Below, one piece after another: positions 37,001-46,226 of a stretch of 64,000 nucleotides of DNA (the stretch's first letter is position 1; each line of letters starts with the position of its first letter). Location: assembly GCA_020848545.1 (NCBI GenBank), contig JADLHZ010000044.1, forward strand, positions 124,001 through 188,000. Direction: 5' to 3'. The DNA comes from Deltaproteobacteria bacterium. Lineage in GTDB: Bacteria; Myxococcota; JADLHZ01. Made by a program: the position numbers and the translations under genes. The notes below the pieces were generated by a model. It saw nothing but the letters and a program-made list of their open reading frames with translations, ran no database searches and had not been told where the DNA came from.

Positions 37001-40000
37001 TCGGGGTCGATGATCCAATCGTCGCCGAAGATGCCGGCACGGTGACCTTCACGATTTGGCGCGCTGGCCCGAACGGCGCCGCGTCGAGCGTGAACTACAC
37101 GACCGCGGACGGCACGGCGCTCGCTGGCTCTGACTACACGACGACCTCGGGCACGGCGAACTTCGTCGCTGGCCAAGTGACCGCGACCGTGGTCGTGCCC
37201 ATCCTCGACGATGGCGCCGTCGAGAACCCGCCGATCGAGACCTTTGCGCTCGATCTGATCGCGCCGATCGTCGGCGCCAGCGTCGCCGACGCACAGGGCC
37301 TCGCGACGATCGTCGACGATGACGGCCCGCCGGGCTTCACGACCGCCGACGTCACGGTCGGCGAAGCGGTGGGCTCGGCCTCGGTGAGCGTGTTCCGCAC
37401 CGGCGACAACAGCGCGCTCGCGACCGTCGATCACGCGACGGCCGCCGGCACCGCGACCGCCGCCGACTTCACCGCGATTCCGCTGACGACGCTGGGCTTC
37501 CCGGCCGGCACCGTCAGCCGAACCGTGTTCGTGGCGATCGCCAACGACGCGCTCGACGAGAACAACGAGAGCTTCAACGTCAACCTGTCGAACGCGGTGG
37601 GCGCTGCCCTCAACGTCTCGCAGGCGATCGTCACGATCACCGACGACGACGCGCCGCCGACGGTCAACGTCGCCAACGCGATCGTGGGCGAAGCTGCGGG
37701 CTCGCTCGTCTTGAATGCGACGCTCTCGACGGCGAGCGGCTTGCCGATCTCGGTGAGCTACACCACGGTCGCCGGCACCGCGACCGCGGGCAGCGACTAC
37801 ACGACGACGTCCGCTGTGCTCAACTTCGCCGCGGGGGTGGTCTCGCAGCCGATCACCGTGCCGATCCTCGATCTCGCCGCCGTCGAAGCGAACGAGACTT
37901 TCTTCATCGTGCTCAGCGCGCCGACGAACGCGACGATCGGCAGCGGGACCGCGCAGATCACGATCGTCGACGACGACGGCCCCGAGAGCTTCTCGATCGA
38001 CGACGTGGTCGTCGCCGAGAACGGCGGACCGGCGGTCTTCACCGTCATCCGCTCGGGTGCGAACGCCGCCGTCCGCACCGTCAACTATGCGAGCGCGAAC
38101 GGCACGGCGATCGCCGGCAGCGACTACACGGCCGCGGCGCCGGGCGCCAACGTCGCCTTCGCCGCGCTGCAGATCACAAGCAACATCCCGATCGCGATCA
38201 CGAACGACGTGGCGATCGAGGCGAACGAGCTCTTCTCGGTCACGATCAGCGGCGCCGGCCTCACCTTCAGCGACGCGATCGGCGCCGGCACGATCGTCGA
38301 CAACGACGGCCCGACCTCTTACGCCGCGCTCGACACCAGCATCATCGAAGCCGGCGGCCTCGTGCCCGTGACGATCTTGCGCAGCGGCGACAATAGCGCG
38401 GCTGCGACGGTCAACTACGGCATGACGGCTGGCACCGCGACGGCGGCCGACTTCACCGCGAGCGCTGGCAGCGTCAACTACGCACCGCTCGCGATCGTGC
38501 AGACCGTGTGGGTGCCGATCACGAGCGACGCGCTCAATGAGATCAACGAGACTTTCACGGTCGACGTCACCAGCCCGGCCGGCACGAGCGGCACCGTGAC
38601 GATCACCGACGACGATCCGGTACCCACGCTGTCAATCAGCGACGCGTTCATCGGTGAGGGCGCCGGCGCCACGACGATCACGGTCACGCTGTCGACCGCG
38701 AGCGGCCGCACGGTCACCGTCGACTACGCGGCGACGGACGGCTCCGCGGATGCGAGCGACTACACGCTCGCCGCCGGCACCGTGACCTTCCTGCCGGGGC
38801 AAACGTCGCGCACGATTCCGGTGACGATGATCTCGGACGCGGTCTACGAAGGGACGACGAACGAAACCTTCTTCGTCACGCTCGCGAACCCCACGAACGC
38901 GCTGATCTCGATCGCGACCGCGCAATACACGATCGTCGACGACGATGGCGCGCCGATGTTCAGCGTCGCCGATGCCGTCGTCAGTGAGGGCGGCGGCAGC
39001 GTCGTTCTGACCGTCGTGCGCAGCGGCGCGACAAACGCCGTTCACGCAGTGGACTATCTGACCGTGAACGACACCGCCGGCGCCGCGGACTACACCGGCG
39101 TTGGCAGCACCCTGAGCTTCGCGGTCGCCGAGGTCACGAAGACGGTCACCATCGACATCACGCAGGACTTGCTGCTCGAGAACCTCGAGCGCTTCTTCTT
39201 CAACCTCTCGAACGCGACCGGCGGCGCCGGCATCTCCGATGCGCAGGCGAACGTCTTCATCGCCGACGACGACAGCCCGCCGACGCTGACGATCCTCGAC
39301 GACAGTGGCCGCGAGGACGACGGCCAGCTCGCCCTCACGATCGTCAGAAACGGCAATCCGCTCGGCGTCGCGTCGGTGAACTACACGCCGGCCGGGGTCA
39401 CGGCGACGGCGGGGACGGACTTCGACGCCACGGTGGGGCTCGCGACCTTCCTCAGCATGCAAGTGATGCAGACCGCGTACGTGACGCTCTTCGACGACGT
39501 GCTCGACGAGGATGACGAGACGCTCACGGTCACGCTCTCCGGCGCAGCCGGCGCGGGCATCGCGGGCGGTCCGGCCACCGCGACCATCCTCGACGAGGAC
39601 GCGACGCCGAGCTTCTCGATCGACGATCCAGTCGCGGTAGCCGAAGGTGCCGGCGCCTCGATCACCTTCACGGTGACGATGAGCGCCGTTGCGGGACGAT
39701 CGTTCACCGTCAACTACGACACGCAGCAAGTCATCGGCACCGCGCTTGCCGGCAGCGACTACACCGCCGCGACGAGCTTCGTCACCTTCGCGCCCGGTCA
39801 GACGACGCGGCCGATCACGATCAACTTGCTCAACGACAACGTGAACGAAGCGATCGAGACGTTCACCACGACGCTGACGAGCGCGTCGAACGGCGCCACC
39901 TTCAGCGACGCGAACGGCGTCGGCACGATCGACAACGACGACGCCGTCGGCTTCACGATCGACAGCCCCGCTGCGGTCAGCGAAAACGCCGGTACCGTCA

Positions 40001-43000
40001 CCTTCACCGTCACGCGCACCGCGGCGACGGAGCAGGCGTTGAGCGTCACCTTCACGACGGTCGACGGGAGCGCGACGCAGCCGGGCGACTACACGAGCGC
40101 GGGCAACACGCTGAATTTTCCGGCAGGCGCCGCGGGAGTCACGCAAACCTTCAACGTGACGATCGTCAACGACGCGCGCAACGAGGCAACGCAGACATTC
40201 CTAGGTCGCCTCGTCAGCGCGACCGGCGGCGCGACCGTAGGCGCCGACGGCACCGCGACGATCAACGACGATGACGCCATCGTCGTGTCGATCAACACGC
40301 CCGCAGCCTTCGACGAAGCGACGGCGCCCGGCACCCTCGGCTTCCAAGTGAGCCTCTCGACCGACAGCGAGCAGACGGTCACCGTCGACTATCGCACTGT
40401 CGACGGCACGGCGGTCTCGACGGCCGGCGGTGACTTCACGGCGGTGCCGATCACGACCTTGACCTATACCCCCGGCCAGACGCTGAAGACGGTGAACGTT
40501 TCGATCCTGCAGGACACCCTCGACGAGAACAGCGAGAGCTTCACGGTCCCGCTCTCGAACCCGACGCCTGCGGCGAGCGTCTCGATCAGCGGCGTGAACG
40601 GCACTGGCACCGGCTCGATCACCGACGAGGACCCGACGCCGAGCTTCCGCATCGACGATCCGGCGGCAGCCGTGACCGAGGGCGCCGGCGCGACGATCAG
40701 CTTCAACGTGGTGCTCTCGGCGGTGGCCGGGCGCGCGTTCACGATCGAATACCTGACGGTGAACGGCACGGCGACCGCCGGCAACGACTTCAGCGCGGTC
40801 GCCGCGACGACGATCAACTTCCCCGCCGGGACGACGACGGTGCCCGTCACGATCAACCTGATCAACGATGGCATCAACGAGGCGCAGCAAAGCTTCATCG
40901 TGCGCATCCAAAACCCGTCGAACGGCGCGCTGATCACCGACAGCGACGCGACTGGCACGATCGCCGACGACGACGCGATCACCTTCTCGATCGACAGCCC
41001 GTCCGTCGCGGAGAACGTCGCTGGCGGAACGGTGACCTTCACCGTCACGCGCTCGATCGGCACCGAGCAAGCGCTGAGCGTCGACTACGCCACGGAGAAC
41101 GGCACGGCGGTGCAACCCGGAGACTACACGACGCGGGCGAACACCTTGGCCTTTGCGGCGAGCGGCGCGTCGGCGCAGCTCACGTTCACGGTGCCGATCA
41201 TCGACGACAACGTCTACGAAGGCGCGAGCGAGACCTTCGGCGCACGGCTGAGCAACCCGACAGGCGGCGCGACGATCAGCGGCACCAACCCTGGCGTCGC
41301 CACGATCACCGAGAATGAAGCGGTGCCGACGATCCAGTTCACGGCGACGACCTCGAGCGGCGGCGAAGCGACCACGCCGGCGAACCTGCAGCTCACGCTC
41401 TCCGGGCCGTCGAGCACGAACGTGACCGTCAACTACACCGTGACCGGCGGCACGGCGACCGGCGGTGGCACCGACTACACGCTCGCGGCCGGCACAGCGA
41501 CGGTGACCGCGCTCGCGACGACGACGAACGTCAGCCCGGTGATCGTCAACGACCCGACGGCCGAGGTCGACGAGACGATCATCGTCACGCTCACCGCCGG
41601 CAGCGCGGTCGGCGCCACGATCGGCACGAACAACGCGCATACGTTCACCATCGTCGACAACGATCGCAGTGGCCCGACGGTCACGCAGGCGGCGTACCTC
41701 GACACCGACAGCAACGGCCGCATCGATCACGTGCGGCTCACCTTCAACAAGAACGTGACGGACTCGACCTTCGACGGCTATGACGCGAGCGGCACTCCGA
41801 ACGACAAGCTGCACCCGGTGACCGGCGTTTGGCTGCTCGCCGCCCGCACGAACGTCCGCCTCGACACCCGCGACGTCATCGGCAACACCGGCGACGGCAT
41901 CGACAACGACGCGATCTTGTTCCTCGCCTTCGACGAAGTGAGCTCGGGCTTCGACACCGCCGCCACGCCGGATCTCACCGTCACCGCGGGCTCGTCGCTC
42001 CGCGAGACGGCGGGCGGCCTCTGCTACCTCTACACGAACGCCGCCACCTGCTCGACGCAGAGCTCGGCGACGATCGCCAGCGGCACCGTGACCGAGGCGG
42101 ACCTGGCGCCGCCGCTCATCATGATCGCGTCCGGCATCAGCGGCACGACCCCGCTGACCATGGTGTTCAGCGAGGCGGTCGACGCGAACGCGGCGCTCGG
42201 CTGCAGTGGCACCCTCACGCCTGCCCACTTCACGTACACGAACAACGCTGTGGGCGGCGCGACCGGCTTGGCCGCCGTGGGCTCGTGGACCGACACCAAC
42301 GCCTGCGACGGCCGCCTGGACACCGCCGCGTTCAACGCAAACTTGGCGGCGAACGACTTCAGCGCAGCGCCGCCCGATCGCATCGCCGCCGTCAACGCGA
42401 CGACCATCTACGACAACGCCGGCAACGCCATGCCGACGACGACGCGCAACATCACCGGCCAAGTCTCGCCGCAGGTGCTGCTCGTCACGGCGTACACCGC
42501 GACGAAGATCCGCATCACCTTCACCGAGGCGATGGACGCCGGCACCGGCGCGACGGGCGCCGCGAACCTCGCGAACTACACGCTGACGGAAGATCCCGTC
42601 GAGGCGGGCTGCGCGGGCAACGGTACTGACAACATCACGCTCACCGGCACCGTCGTCCCGGTAGCCGGCAGCGGCAACGCGACCTTCGAGCTGACCACGA
42701 GCGCGGCGCAGTGCTCGACGACCACCTATCGGCTCACGGTCGCGAACGCGGTCGTCGATCAGAACGACACGCTGCCGATCGTCGATCCGAAGTTCGGTAA
42801 CTTCCTCGGCAACGAGCTCCTGCGTGTCGTCAGCGCCGCCTGCACCGACACGACGCACGTGCGCGTCACCTTCAACAAGCCGATCCTCACAGGTGGCGTG
42901 GGCGTCGTCGGCCGGGCCAACGATCCTTTGAAGTTCACCTTCATCCCCACGCTCGGCGCGATCAGCGCGGCGACGCTCATCGGCACGGACACCATCGAGC

Positions 43001-44838
43001 TCACGCACGCGACGGTGCAGCTCGGCACTTCGTACAACGTCATCGGCTCGAACGGCATCGACGGCGACGGCTTCAACGACGCGCCGGCCTCGAACGCCAT
43101 CCAAGATCTGACGCAGACCGAAGTGCTGCAAGCGCAGCCGCGCGATCGCACGGCCTTCTTCGGCTGTGGCGCGCCGGTCACGACCTTCACCTTCCCGTGG
43201 GCCTCCGACCCCTTCGGCGACGGCTCCGACTTCGGCAACCTGTCGGACTTCAACACCAAGGTGTACATCGGCCCGAACATGCTCGGCGATCGCGCGACGA
43301 GCTTCGCGTACAACGGCAGTGGTCGCGCGTACCTCGACTTCGCGATCAACCGCGACTCGACGGGCAACGTCCATCAGAACACCAGCAACCCGGCGACCTA
43401 CGCGACCTTCGGCCACGCCGCGAACGCCGCGCTCGGCGTCGCCGCTTGCACGCAGAACAGCGCGGCGCGGCTCACCGGCTGCGGCCCCGACAACGAGAAT
43501 GGCCGCGGCGTCTTCACGGTCGTCGATCTCAACGGCGCCCGGCGTCTCTTCGCCGGTGGCGCGCGCACGCAGGCGTCGAACGACTTCGACTTCGCGTACT
43601 TCACGAACGACGCCGACACCTTGCTCAACTTCTTCTACGTCGACATGGACGCCGACGTCGGCGGCAACACGAACGCGATGGAGAGCTTGCTCGGCGCGGG
43701 CAATCGGCTCTTCGTCGGCTTCGCGCGCGGCCCGCAACGGCGCCCTGACTACAACCGAATCAACTTCAACGGCGGTGCGGCGACCACGGCCACCAATTGC
43801 GGCACCGCCGACAACTGCGACGCGAGCGGTCAGAGCATCCGCCTCAACATCCACGTGATGGAGTACTTCGGTCGCTACATCGACGGCACCCGTCCGCTGC
43901 AAGGTAACGGCGCGCACTACGTCGGCGTCGACTCACAGACGACCTACAACAACTTGATCTACGCGGGTAACGGCGGCCACCCGCAGACCGATCGCGCCGG
44001 CGCGATCATCCGATCGAGCAGCTTGAATCCTGTCGCTTGCAACGAAGGCACGACCGGAAGCTGCACCACGACCGCCGGCTGGACGCTGGTGACGCCGTCG
44101 CACGCGTACTGGGCGAACGGCGTCTCCGGCTCCACCGGCCCGCACTGGTCGCTCGAGCTGCAGAAGACCTACGATCTCGATCCGGGCGACAAAGCGATCC
44201 CCGCGTTCGTGCAGTACGGCACGCGGATGTACATGGCGCGCAACGTCTGCCGCGTGGCCGGCTATGACGCGACCGGCTCGGTGAGTGGCGGCGGCGGCAC
44301 CGGTGCCAACTACGATGGGAATCGTCCGGGCACATGGGCGGCAGATCACGGCGGCTCGTACACCGGCTGTCACGACGAAGCCCAGCCGATCGCGACGCGC
44401 CATCTGTCTCGCCGCGCGCAGCTCTGGTACTGTGATCCGACCTTGAACGCGCCGAACGGTGACTGCGATGCCGGCGATTGGCGCGTGATCGACGGCGGCA
44501 GTGGCCGCGTCGTCGACGGTTACACCGACTTCAAGGCGGCGGGCTTCCCCGAGAACCGCACGATCAGCATGCTCATGGTCAACGGCGGCTACCTCTACGT
44601 CGGCTTCGACGGCCCGAACGGCATACAAGTTTGGCGGACGAACAGCGTGAACCCGACCACCGAGTCGACGGCGACGAGCGGCTGGGCGCAGATCGGCGCC
44701 ACCGGCTTCGACAACCCGACGAACCTCTTGCAGATCTTCTCGTCGATCTCGGTCGTCGACGCTGGGACGAGCTACCTCTACCTTTCGGCCGGTCGCCTCG
44801 GGTACCCAGTGAGCATCTACCGCCAGACCTCGCCGTAG
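31006..44838 (+). CDS. Giant exported protein with 30 Calx-beta repeats
   Basis: 4610 residues from GTG 31006, with GGAGG just upstream. An N-terminal hydrophobic signal (IAILLLLALG) precedes an Asp/Gly-rich stretch, a region with a PKD-like domain (about 150-230; SYAWDFENDG), and then 30 tandem Calx-beta domains of about 110 residues (about 234-3553). Each carries VSEG-type and D-E-x-E-T/A-F calcium-site sequences and ends in T-I-x-D-D-D. Next come Ig-like segments of the Big_5 type (VRLTFNKNV, IRITFTEAM, VRVTFNKPI) and a Cys-containing C-terminal region that may be a beta-propeller. Such proteins are calcium-stiffened adhesins or surface filaments; the export route is not visible. An OmpA-type gene follows after 49 bp. 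Confidence 0.9.
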   Translation: MSAHGNDGVGALLARSSRSVRIAILLLLALGAPHGCRCGAWPPGAFDDLDGDGNGDGEGNGDSDEASGIAHLTGANAGSDTRVCLGATAALGAATRSGITYVWEPATYLDATDIAQPTFSGAPAGDYIYSLTATDLVGRAHTTSVHVTVVAPPAATIVSDRNDLCALGVVDFSMAGVAASYAWDFENDGIIDAVTVDPSPYTYAANGPYMATLLAADADGCSTQLQQPIATCAQVPNLSWTAAAATAAEASGTVTLTLSTDLPVRTALVVPLTYGGNAIAADFSGLPATITLPAGASSVTLTLTIVDDALDEADETLVVTIGASPSSAVGATPAFTLTITDDDALPFVAIADAGFVSEGAATASFPVTLSTPSGQTVTVTYLALSGSATVGADFSPAMGTVTFMAGQTAQTIDVALLDDAIIEANEVFGVLLFAPANAALGSAAGTATILDDDGSVATIGIDDAIVSEGAGTAFITVWRAGPNGAAAGADFTTTDGSAFAVTDFVASGGTVMFAPGEVTKTIPITLVDDSTIEAVEAFTVDLSNPSGGNFVDAQAVVTLVDDDGPTTLSTSAVNISEAGGFAEVIVLRSGANSVSSSVDLATAPGSAIAPDDFTATSTTLTFIPGDISASMFVAIAQDLLNEIDETFTADLTNPTGAGISAAQSLITILDDDNLPGLALTDVFVGEGDGTATITVTLNTLSARVVTVAYATAPGTAGAGADYTTTGATLQFDPGDLVKTFDVTINPDAAVEANEHFFVTLGSETNAVLWTTQARVTIVDDDSATSDITIVSPIFAAENGGPARFTVLRSGDNSGAASVDFTTSDGTAIAVSDYVALPGSVSFSAGVAVQTIDVTLVDDAVVETDEAFTVDLSNPLGATNSVASAALTIIDDDGPTRFDARDGNAGEADGFAQVFVTRSGSNGAVSNVDYATAPGTATAADFGASAGNLQYGAGQIFNAAWVPLTSDALDEDDELFSLTLSNPTNAVLGTASAQETILDDDPMPVVTFTSPSQSVGEGSASATVTAHLSAISGRSVTVLYTVDPSSSASDPADYTVAPATLVFPAGTQDLTLTITLVADPNDEIDETLKIDLSSATNATLGAAVSHTLTILDDDVLPFVSIADPTPAFVSESAADVTFPVTLDVASGKTVTVAYTTSNGSAAAGQDYTLTANVLTFLPGQTTQNVVVPLTGDLAIEPNENFTVTLSAPTNALIGAGTAAVTLLDDDSLTTTVGIDDVIVSEGDGVATFTVWRSGSTLAASSVDYFTQNGTAMAGADFVPAGPLPVAFAPGETTQTVTITLVDDGAIEIPEAFTVELANAAGATIGDASGTGTIVDDDGPPQLSTSDLVVLEGDGFAAVVVLRSGDPSAVASIDYATATGTASAGDFSAASGNLVFIPGAFSETIFVSITNDLLDEDDEAFAVNLTNAVGAGAPMPPLANVTILDDDAPPRLSIVNTIVSESAASITLDVTLDAPSAKIVTVAANTLPGTATAGADYATTGVALTFNPLVTLQQVTVPLIGDGAVEANETFFVVLSAPANATFASNVAQVTIVDDDGAERFSIDDVFAAENGGNASFTVLRAGSNALARTVNYATVDGSAGPGDYTAATSSVGFAALQISAPIAIAITDDLLLEPATETFFVDLSGAGLTFSDNQGLGTIVDNEGPTTVTPNDATVAEAAGMVAVFVVRSGDNSVTSSVDFATNDGNATAPADYTATNGTLPYAVLQVLQTAWVPVANDVLDEANETFTVDLSNAIGAAIGAPSATVTITDDDATPSVEFTAATQSAGEGAGNVTVTAHLSAISGQIVTVNFAPNAISTASAADYTLAPLSGTLSFPPGSQDQAITISIVSDTTDEPNEDLRLDLSGPSNVTLGAQTTHTLTITDDDPLVVVSASAPAFVSESAALVTFTVSLNVASAKQVDVTYTTFDGSALAGQDYQFKTGLLTFNPGQTSQTVDVNLLGDVAPEGNETFVFDLSAPVNATIGAQANVTILDDDGPTTLGVDDPIVAEDAGTVTFTIWRAGPNGAASSVNYTTADGTALAGSDYTTTSGTANFVAGQVTATVVVPILDDGAVENPPIETFALDLIAPIVGASVADAQGLATIVDDDGPPGFTTADVTVGEAVGSASVSVFRTGDNSALATVDHATAAGTATAADFTAIPLTTLGFPAGTVSRTVFVAIANDALDENNESFNVNLSNAVGAALNVSQAIVTITDDDAPPTVNVANAIVGEAAGSLVLNATLSTASGLPISVSYTTVAGTATAGSDYTTTSAVLNFAAGVVSQPITVPILDLAAVEANETFFIVLSAPTNATIGSGTAQITIVDDDGPESFSIDDVVVAENGGPAVFTVIRSGANAAVRTVNYASANGTAIAGSDYTAAAPGANVAFAALQITSNIPIAITNDVAIEANELFSVTISGAGLTFSDAIGAGTIVDNDGPTSYAALDTSIIEAGGLVPVTILRSGDNSAAATVNYGMTAGTATAADFTASAGSVNYAPLAIVQTVWVPITSDALNEINETFTVDVTSPAGTSGTVTITDDDPVPTLSISDAFIGEGAGATTITVTLSTASGRTVTVDYAATDGSADASDYTLAAGTVTFLPGQTSRTIPVTMISDAVYEGTTNETFFVTLANPTNALISIATAQYTIVDDDGAPMFSVADAVVSEGGGSVVLTVVRSGATNAVHAVDYLTVNDTAGAADYTGVGSTLSFAVAEVTKTVTIDITQDLLLENLERFFFNLSNATGGAGISDAQANVFIADDDSPPTLTILDDSGREDDGQLALTIVRNGNPLGVASVNYTPAGVTATAGTDFDATVGLATFLSMQVMQTAYVTLFDDVLDEDDETLTVTLSGAAGAGIAGGPATATILDEDATPSFSIDDPVAVAEGAGASITFTVTMSAVAGRSFTVNYDTQQVIGTALAGSDYTAATSFVTFAPGQTTRPITINLLNDNVNEAIETFTTTLTSASNGATFSDANGVGTIDNDDAVGFTIDSPAAVSENAGTVTFTVTRTAATEQALSVTFTTVDGSATQPGDYTSAGNTLNFPAGAAGVTQTFNVTIVNDARNEATQTFLGRLVSATGGATVGADGTATINDDDAIVVSINTPAAFDEATAPGTLGFQVSLSTDSEQTVTVDYRTVDGTAVSTAGGDFTAVPITTLTYTPGQTLKTVNVSILQDTLDENSESFTVPLSNPTPAASVSISGVNGTGTGSITDEDPTPSFRIDDPAAAVTEGAGATISFNVVLSAVAGRAFTIEYLTVNGTATAGNDFSAVAATTINFPAGTTTVPVTINLINDGINEAQQSFIVRIQNPSNGALITDSDATGTIADDDAITFSIDSPSVAENVAGGTVTFTVTRSIGTEQALSVDYATENGTAVQPGDYTTRANTLAFAASGASAQLTFTVPIIDDNVYEGASETFGARLSNPTGGATISGTNPGVATITENEAVPTIQFTATTSSGGEATTPANLQLTLSGPSSTNVTVNYTVTGGTATGGGTDYTLAAGTATVTALATTTNVSPVIVNDPTAEVDETIIVTLTAGSAVGATIGTNNAHTFTIVDNDRSGPTVTQAAYLDTDSNGRIDHVRLTFNKNVTDSTFDGYDASGTPNDKLHPVTGVWLLAARTNVRLDTRDVIGNTGDGIDNDAILFLAFDEVSSGFDTAATPDLTVTAGSSLRETAGGLCYLYTNAATCSTQSSATIASGTVTEADLAPPLIMIASGISGTTPLTMVFSEAVDANAALGCSGTLTPAHFTYTNNAVGGATGLAAVGSWTDTNACDGRLDTAAFNANLAANDFSAAPPDRIAAVNATTIYDNAGNAMPTTTRNITGQVSPQVLLVTAYTATKIRITFTEAMDAGTGATGAANLANYTLTEDPVEAGCAGNGTDNITLTGTVVPVAGSGNATFELTTSAAQCSTTTYRLTVANAVVDQNDTLPIVDPKFGNFLGNELLRVVSAACTDTTHVRVTFNKPILTGGVGVVGRANDPLKFTFIPTLGAISAATLIGTDTIELTHATVQLGTSYNVIGSNGIDGDGFNDAPASNAIQDLTQTEVLQAQPRDRTAFFGCGAPVTTFTFPWASDPFGDGSDFGNLSDFNTKVYIGPNMLGDRATSFAYNGSGRAYLDFAINRDSTGNVHQNTSNPATYATFGHAANAALGVAACTQNSAARLTGCGPDNENGRGVFTVVDLNGARRLFAGGARTQASNDFDFAYFTNDADTLLNFFYVDMDADVGGNTNAMESLLGAGNRLFVGFARGPQRRPDYNRINFNGGAATTATNCGTADNCDASGQSIRLNIHVMEYFGRYIDGTRPLQGNGAHYVGVDSQTTYNNLIYAGNGGHPQTDRAGAIIRSSSLNPVACNEGTTGSCTTTAGWTLVTPSHAYWANGVSGSTGPHWSLELQKTYDLDPGDKAIPAFVQYGTRMYMARNVCRVAGYDATGSVSGGGGTGANYDGNRPGTWAADHGGSYTGCHDEAQPIATRHLSRRAQLWYCDPTLNAPNGDCDAGDWRVIDGGSGRVVDGYTDFKAAGFPENRTISMLMVNGGYLYVGFDGPNGIQVWRTNSVNPTTESTATSGWAQIGATGFDNPTNLLQIFSSISVVDAGTSYLYLSAGRLGYPVSIYRQTSP

Positions 44839-44887
44839 CCGACCAAAAACTTCCGAAGCGAGAGGGAACGCGCGAAAATTCCCACCT

Positions 44888-46201
44888 ATGCTCGTCGTCG
44901 CCATCACGTTTTGCCTCGCTGCGTCGGAGGGGATCTTCTCGAAGCCGATCCCGCCCTACGCGCAGGGCGTGCACCGGCAGTTCTCGATCGAAGCGTCGCT
45001 GCAGCTCGGCACGCAGATCTTTCGTAACGCCGGCGACGATCAGCTCCTCTACAACGCGTTCTTGCTCGAGCCGCGCTTTGCCTTTCGCGTGATCCGCCCG
45101 ATCGCGATCGAGCTCGGCCTCGGCATCGCGCCGACCGCGACGGTGAGCCCGCCGTCGGCGCCGGCGGGGGTGACGGTCGTCAACCCGCACCTCGACGTGT
45201 CGATCGATCTCGCGCACGGCGGCGACGGCATCTTCAGCTTCCCAGCGCCGCTCCTGAAGAGCCGCATTCGCTTCCTGCCCTACGCCGGCGGCGGCATCGG
45301 CTTCATGGCGTTCTCGTCGGCGATCCGGCCGATCACGCACTTCTCGGCGAACCTGCAGGCCGGCATCAAGGTCGGCATTTGGCGTGATCTCGGCGTGCGC
45401 GCGGAGTTTCGCGGCGTGTTCTACCGCGGCGTCAACCCGGCGGCGTTCGGGCCCGGGATCTTCGGCAACCTGATCTTCACCCTCGGCGTCTACTATCAAT
45501 TCGGCGGCAAGCCTCCGCCCGATCCGGAGGAGGCGGCATCGAGGCCGGTGGCTGCGCCGCCGCCGTGCCCCGAGCCTGCAGTGGCGAAAGCGCCGCCGCC
45601 GGTCGCGGTCATCGAGCGCGACAGCGACAACGACGGCGTCTTCGACAAAGAGGACGCGTGTCCGCTAGTCATCGGCTTGGCGACGAACCGCGGCTGTCCG
45701 CCGCCGGATCAAGACAACGACGGCATCCCTGACAGCGAAGATCAGTGCCAAGTCGAAGCCGGCACGCCGGAGCGCAAGGGCTGCCCCGAGAAGCCGATCG
45801 TGCAGGAAGAGCGTGAGCGTCTGGTGATCCGCGAACGCGCGAAGTTCGAGCTCGACAGCGCAAAGATCGACGCGGACTACTTACACGCGCTCGACGCTGT
45901 CGCGGCGTTCGTGATGCAGCACCCGGACATCGAGCTCATCGGCGTGCACGGCCATTCGGACAACCAGGCGCGCCCGGCGTACAACATGGACATCTCGCAA
46001 AAACGCGCCGCTGCCGTCGTCGACTACTTGGTGTCGAAGGGCGTGCAGCGTGAGCGGCTGCAAGCGAAGGGCTTCGGCGATACGAAGCCGATAGCGCCGC
46101 ACGGCTCTGCCCGCGGCCGCGCCGAGAACCGCCGGGTCGAGTTCGTGATCCTGAAGCGCTCGGAGTCGAGCACCTGGCCGGCGAGCGCGCCCACGCCTTA
46201 G
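44888..46201 (+). CDS. OmpA-family outer-membrane protein with thrombospondin type 3 repeats
   Basis: 437 residues from ATG 44888. A short signal-like start is followed by a beta-barrel domain (to about 205; strands such as RIRFLPYAGGGIGFMAF and GNLIFTLGVYYQF), a Pro-rich hinge, and two calcium-binding thrombospondin type 3 units (DSDNDGVFDKEDACP and DQDNDGIPDSEDQC). The C-terminal OmpA/MotB peptidoglycan-binding domain has FELDSAKID, VHGHSDNQ, ISQKRAAAVVDYLV and NRRVEFVI. It should anchor the outer membrane to peptidoglycan. Placed directly after the Calx-beta giant, it may help present that protein (inference). Confidence 0.92.
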   Translation: MLVVAITFCLAASEGIFSKPIPPYAQGVHRQFSIEASLQLGTQIFRNAGDDQLLYNAFLLEPRFAFRVIRPIAIELGLGIAPTATVSPPSAPAGVTVVNPHLDVSIDLAHGGDGIFSFPAPLLKSRIRFLPYAGGGIGFMAFSSAIRPITHFSANLQAGIKVGIWRDLGVRAEFRGVFYRGVNPAAFGPGIFGNLIFTLGVYYQFGGKPPPDPEEAASRPVAAPPPCPEPAVAKAPPPVAVIERDSDNDGVFDKEDACPLVIGLATNRGCPPPDQDNDGIPDSEDQCQVEAGTPERKGCPEKPIVQEERERLVIRERAKFELDSAKIDADYLHALDAVAAFVMQHPDIELIGVHGHSDNQARPAYNMDISQKRAAAVVDYLVSKGVQRERLQAKGFGDTKPIAPHGSARGRAENRRVEFVILKRSESSTWPASAPTP

Positions 46202-46226
46202 ACGACCCGATGCCTGCGTGGCGGCT

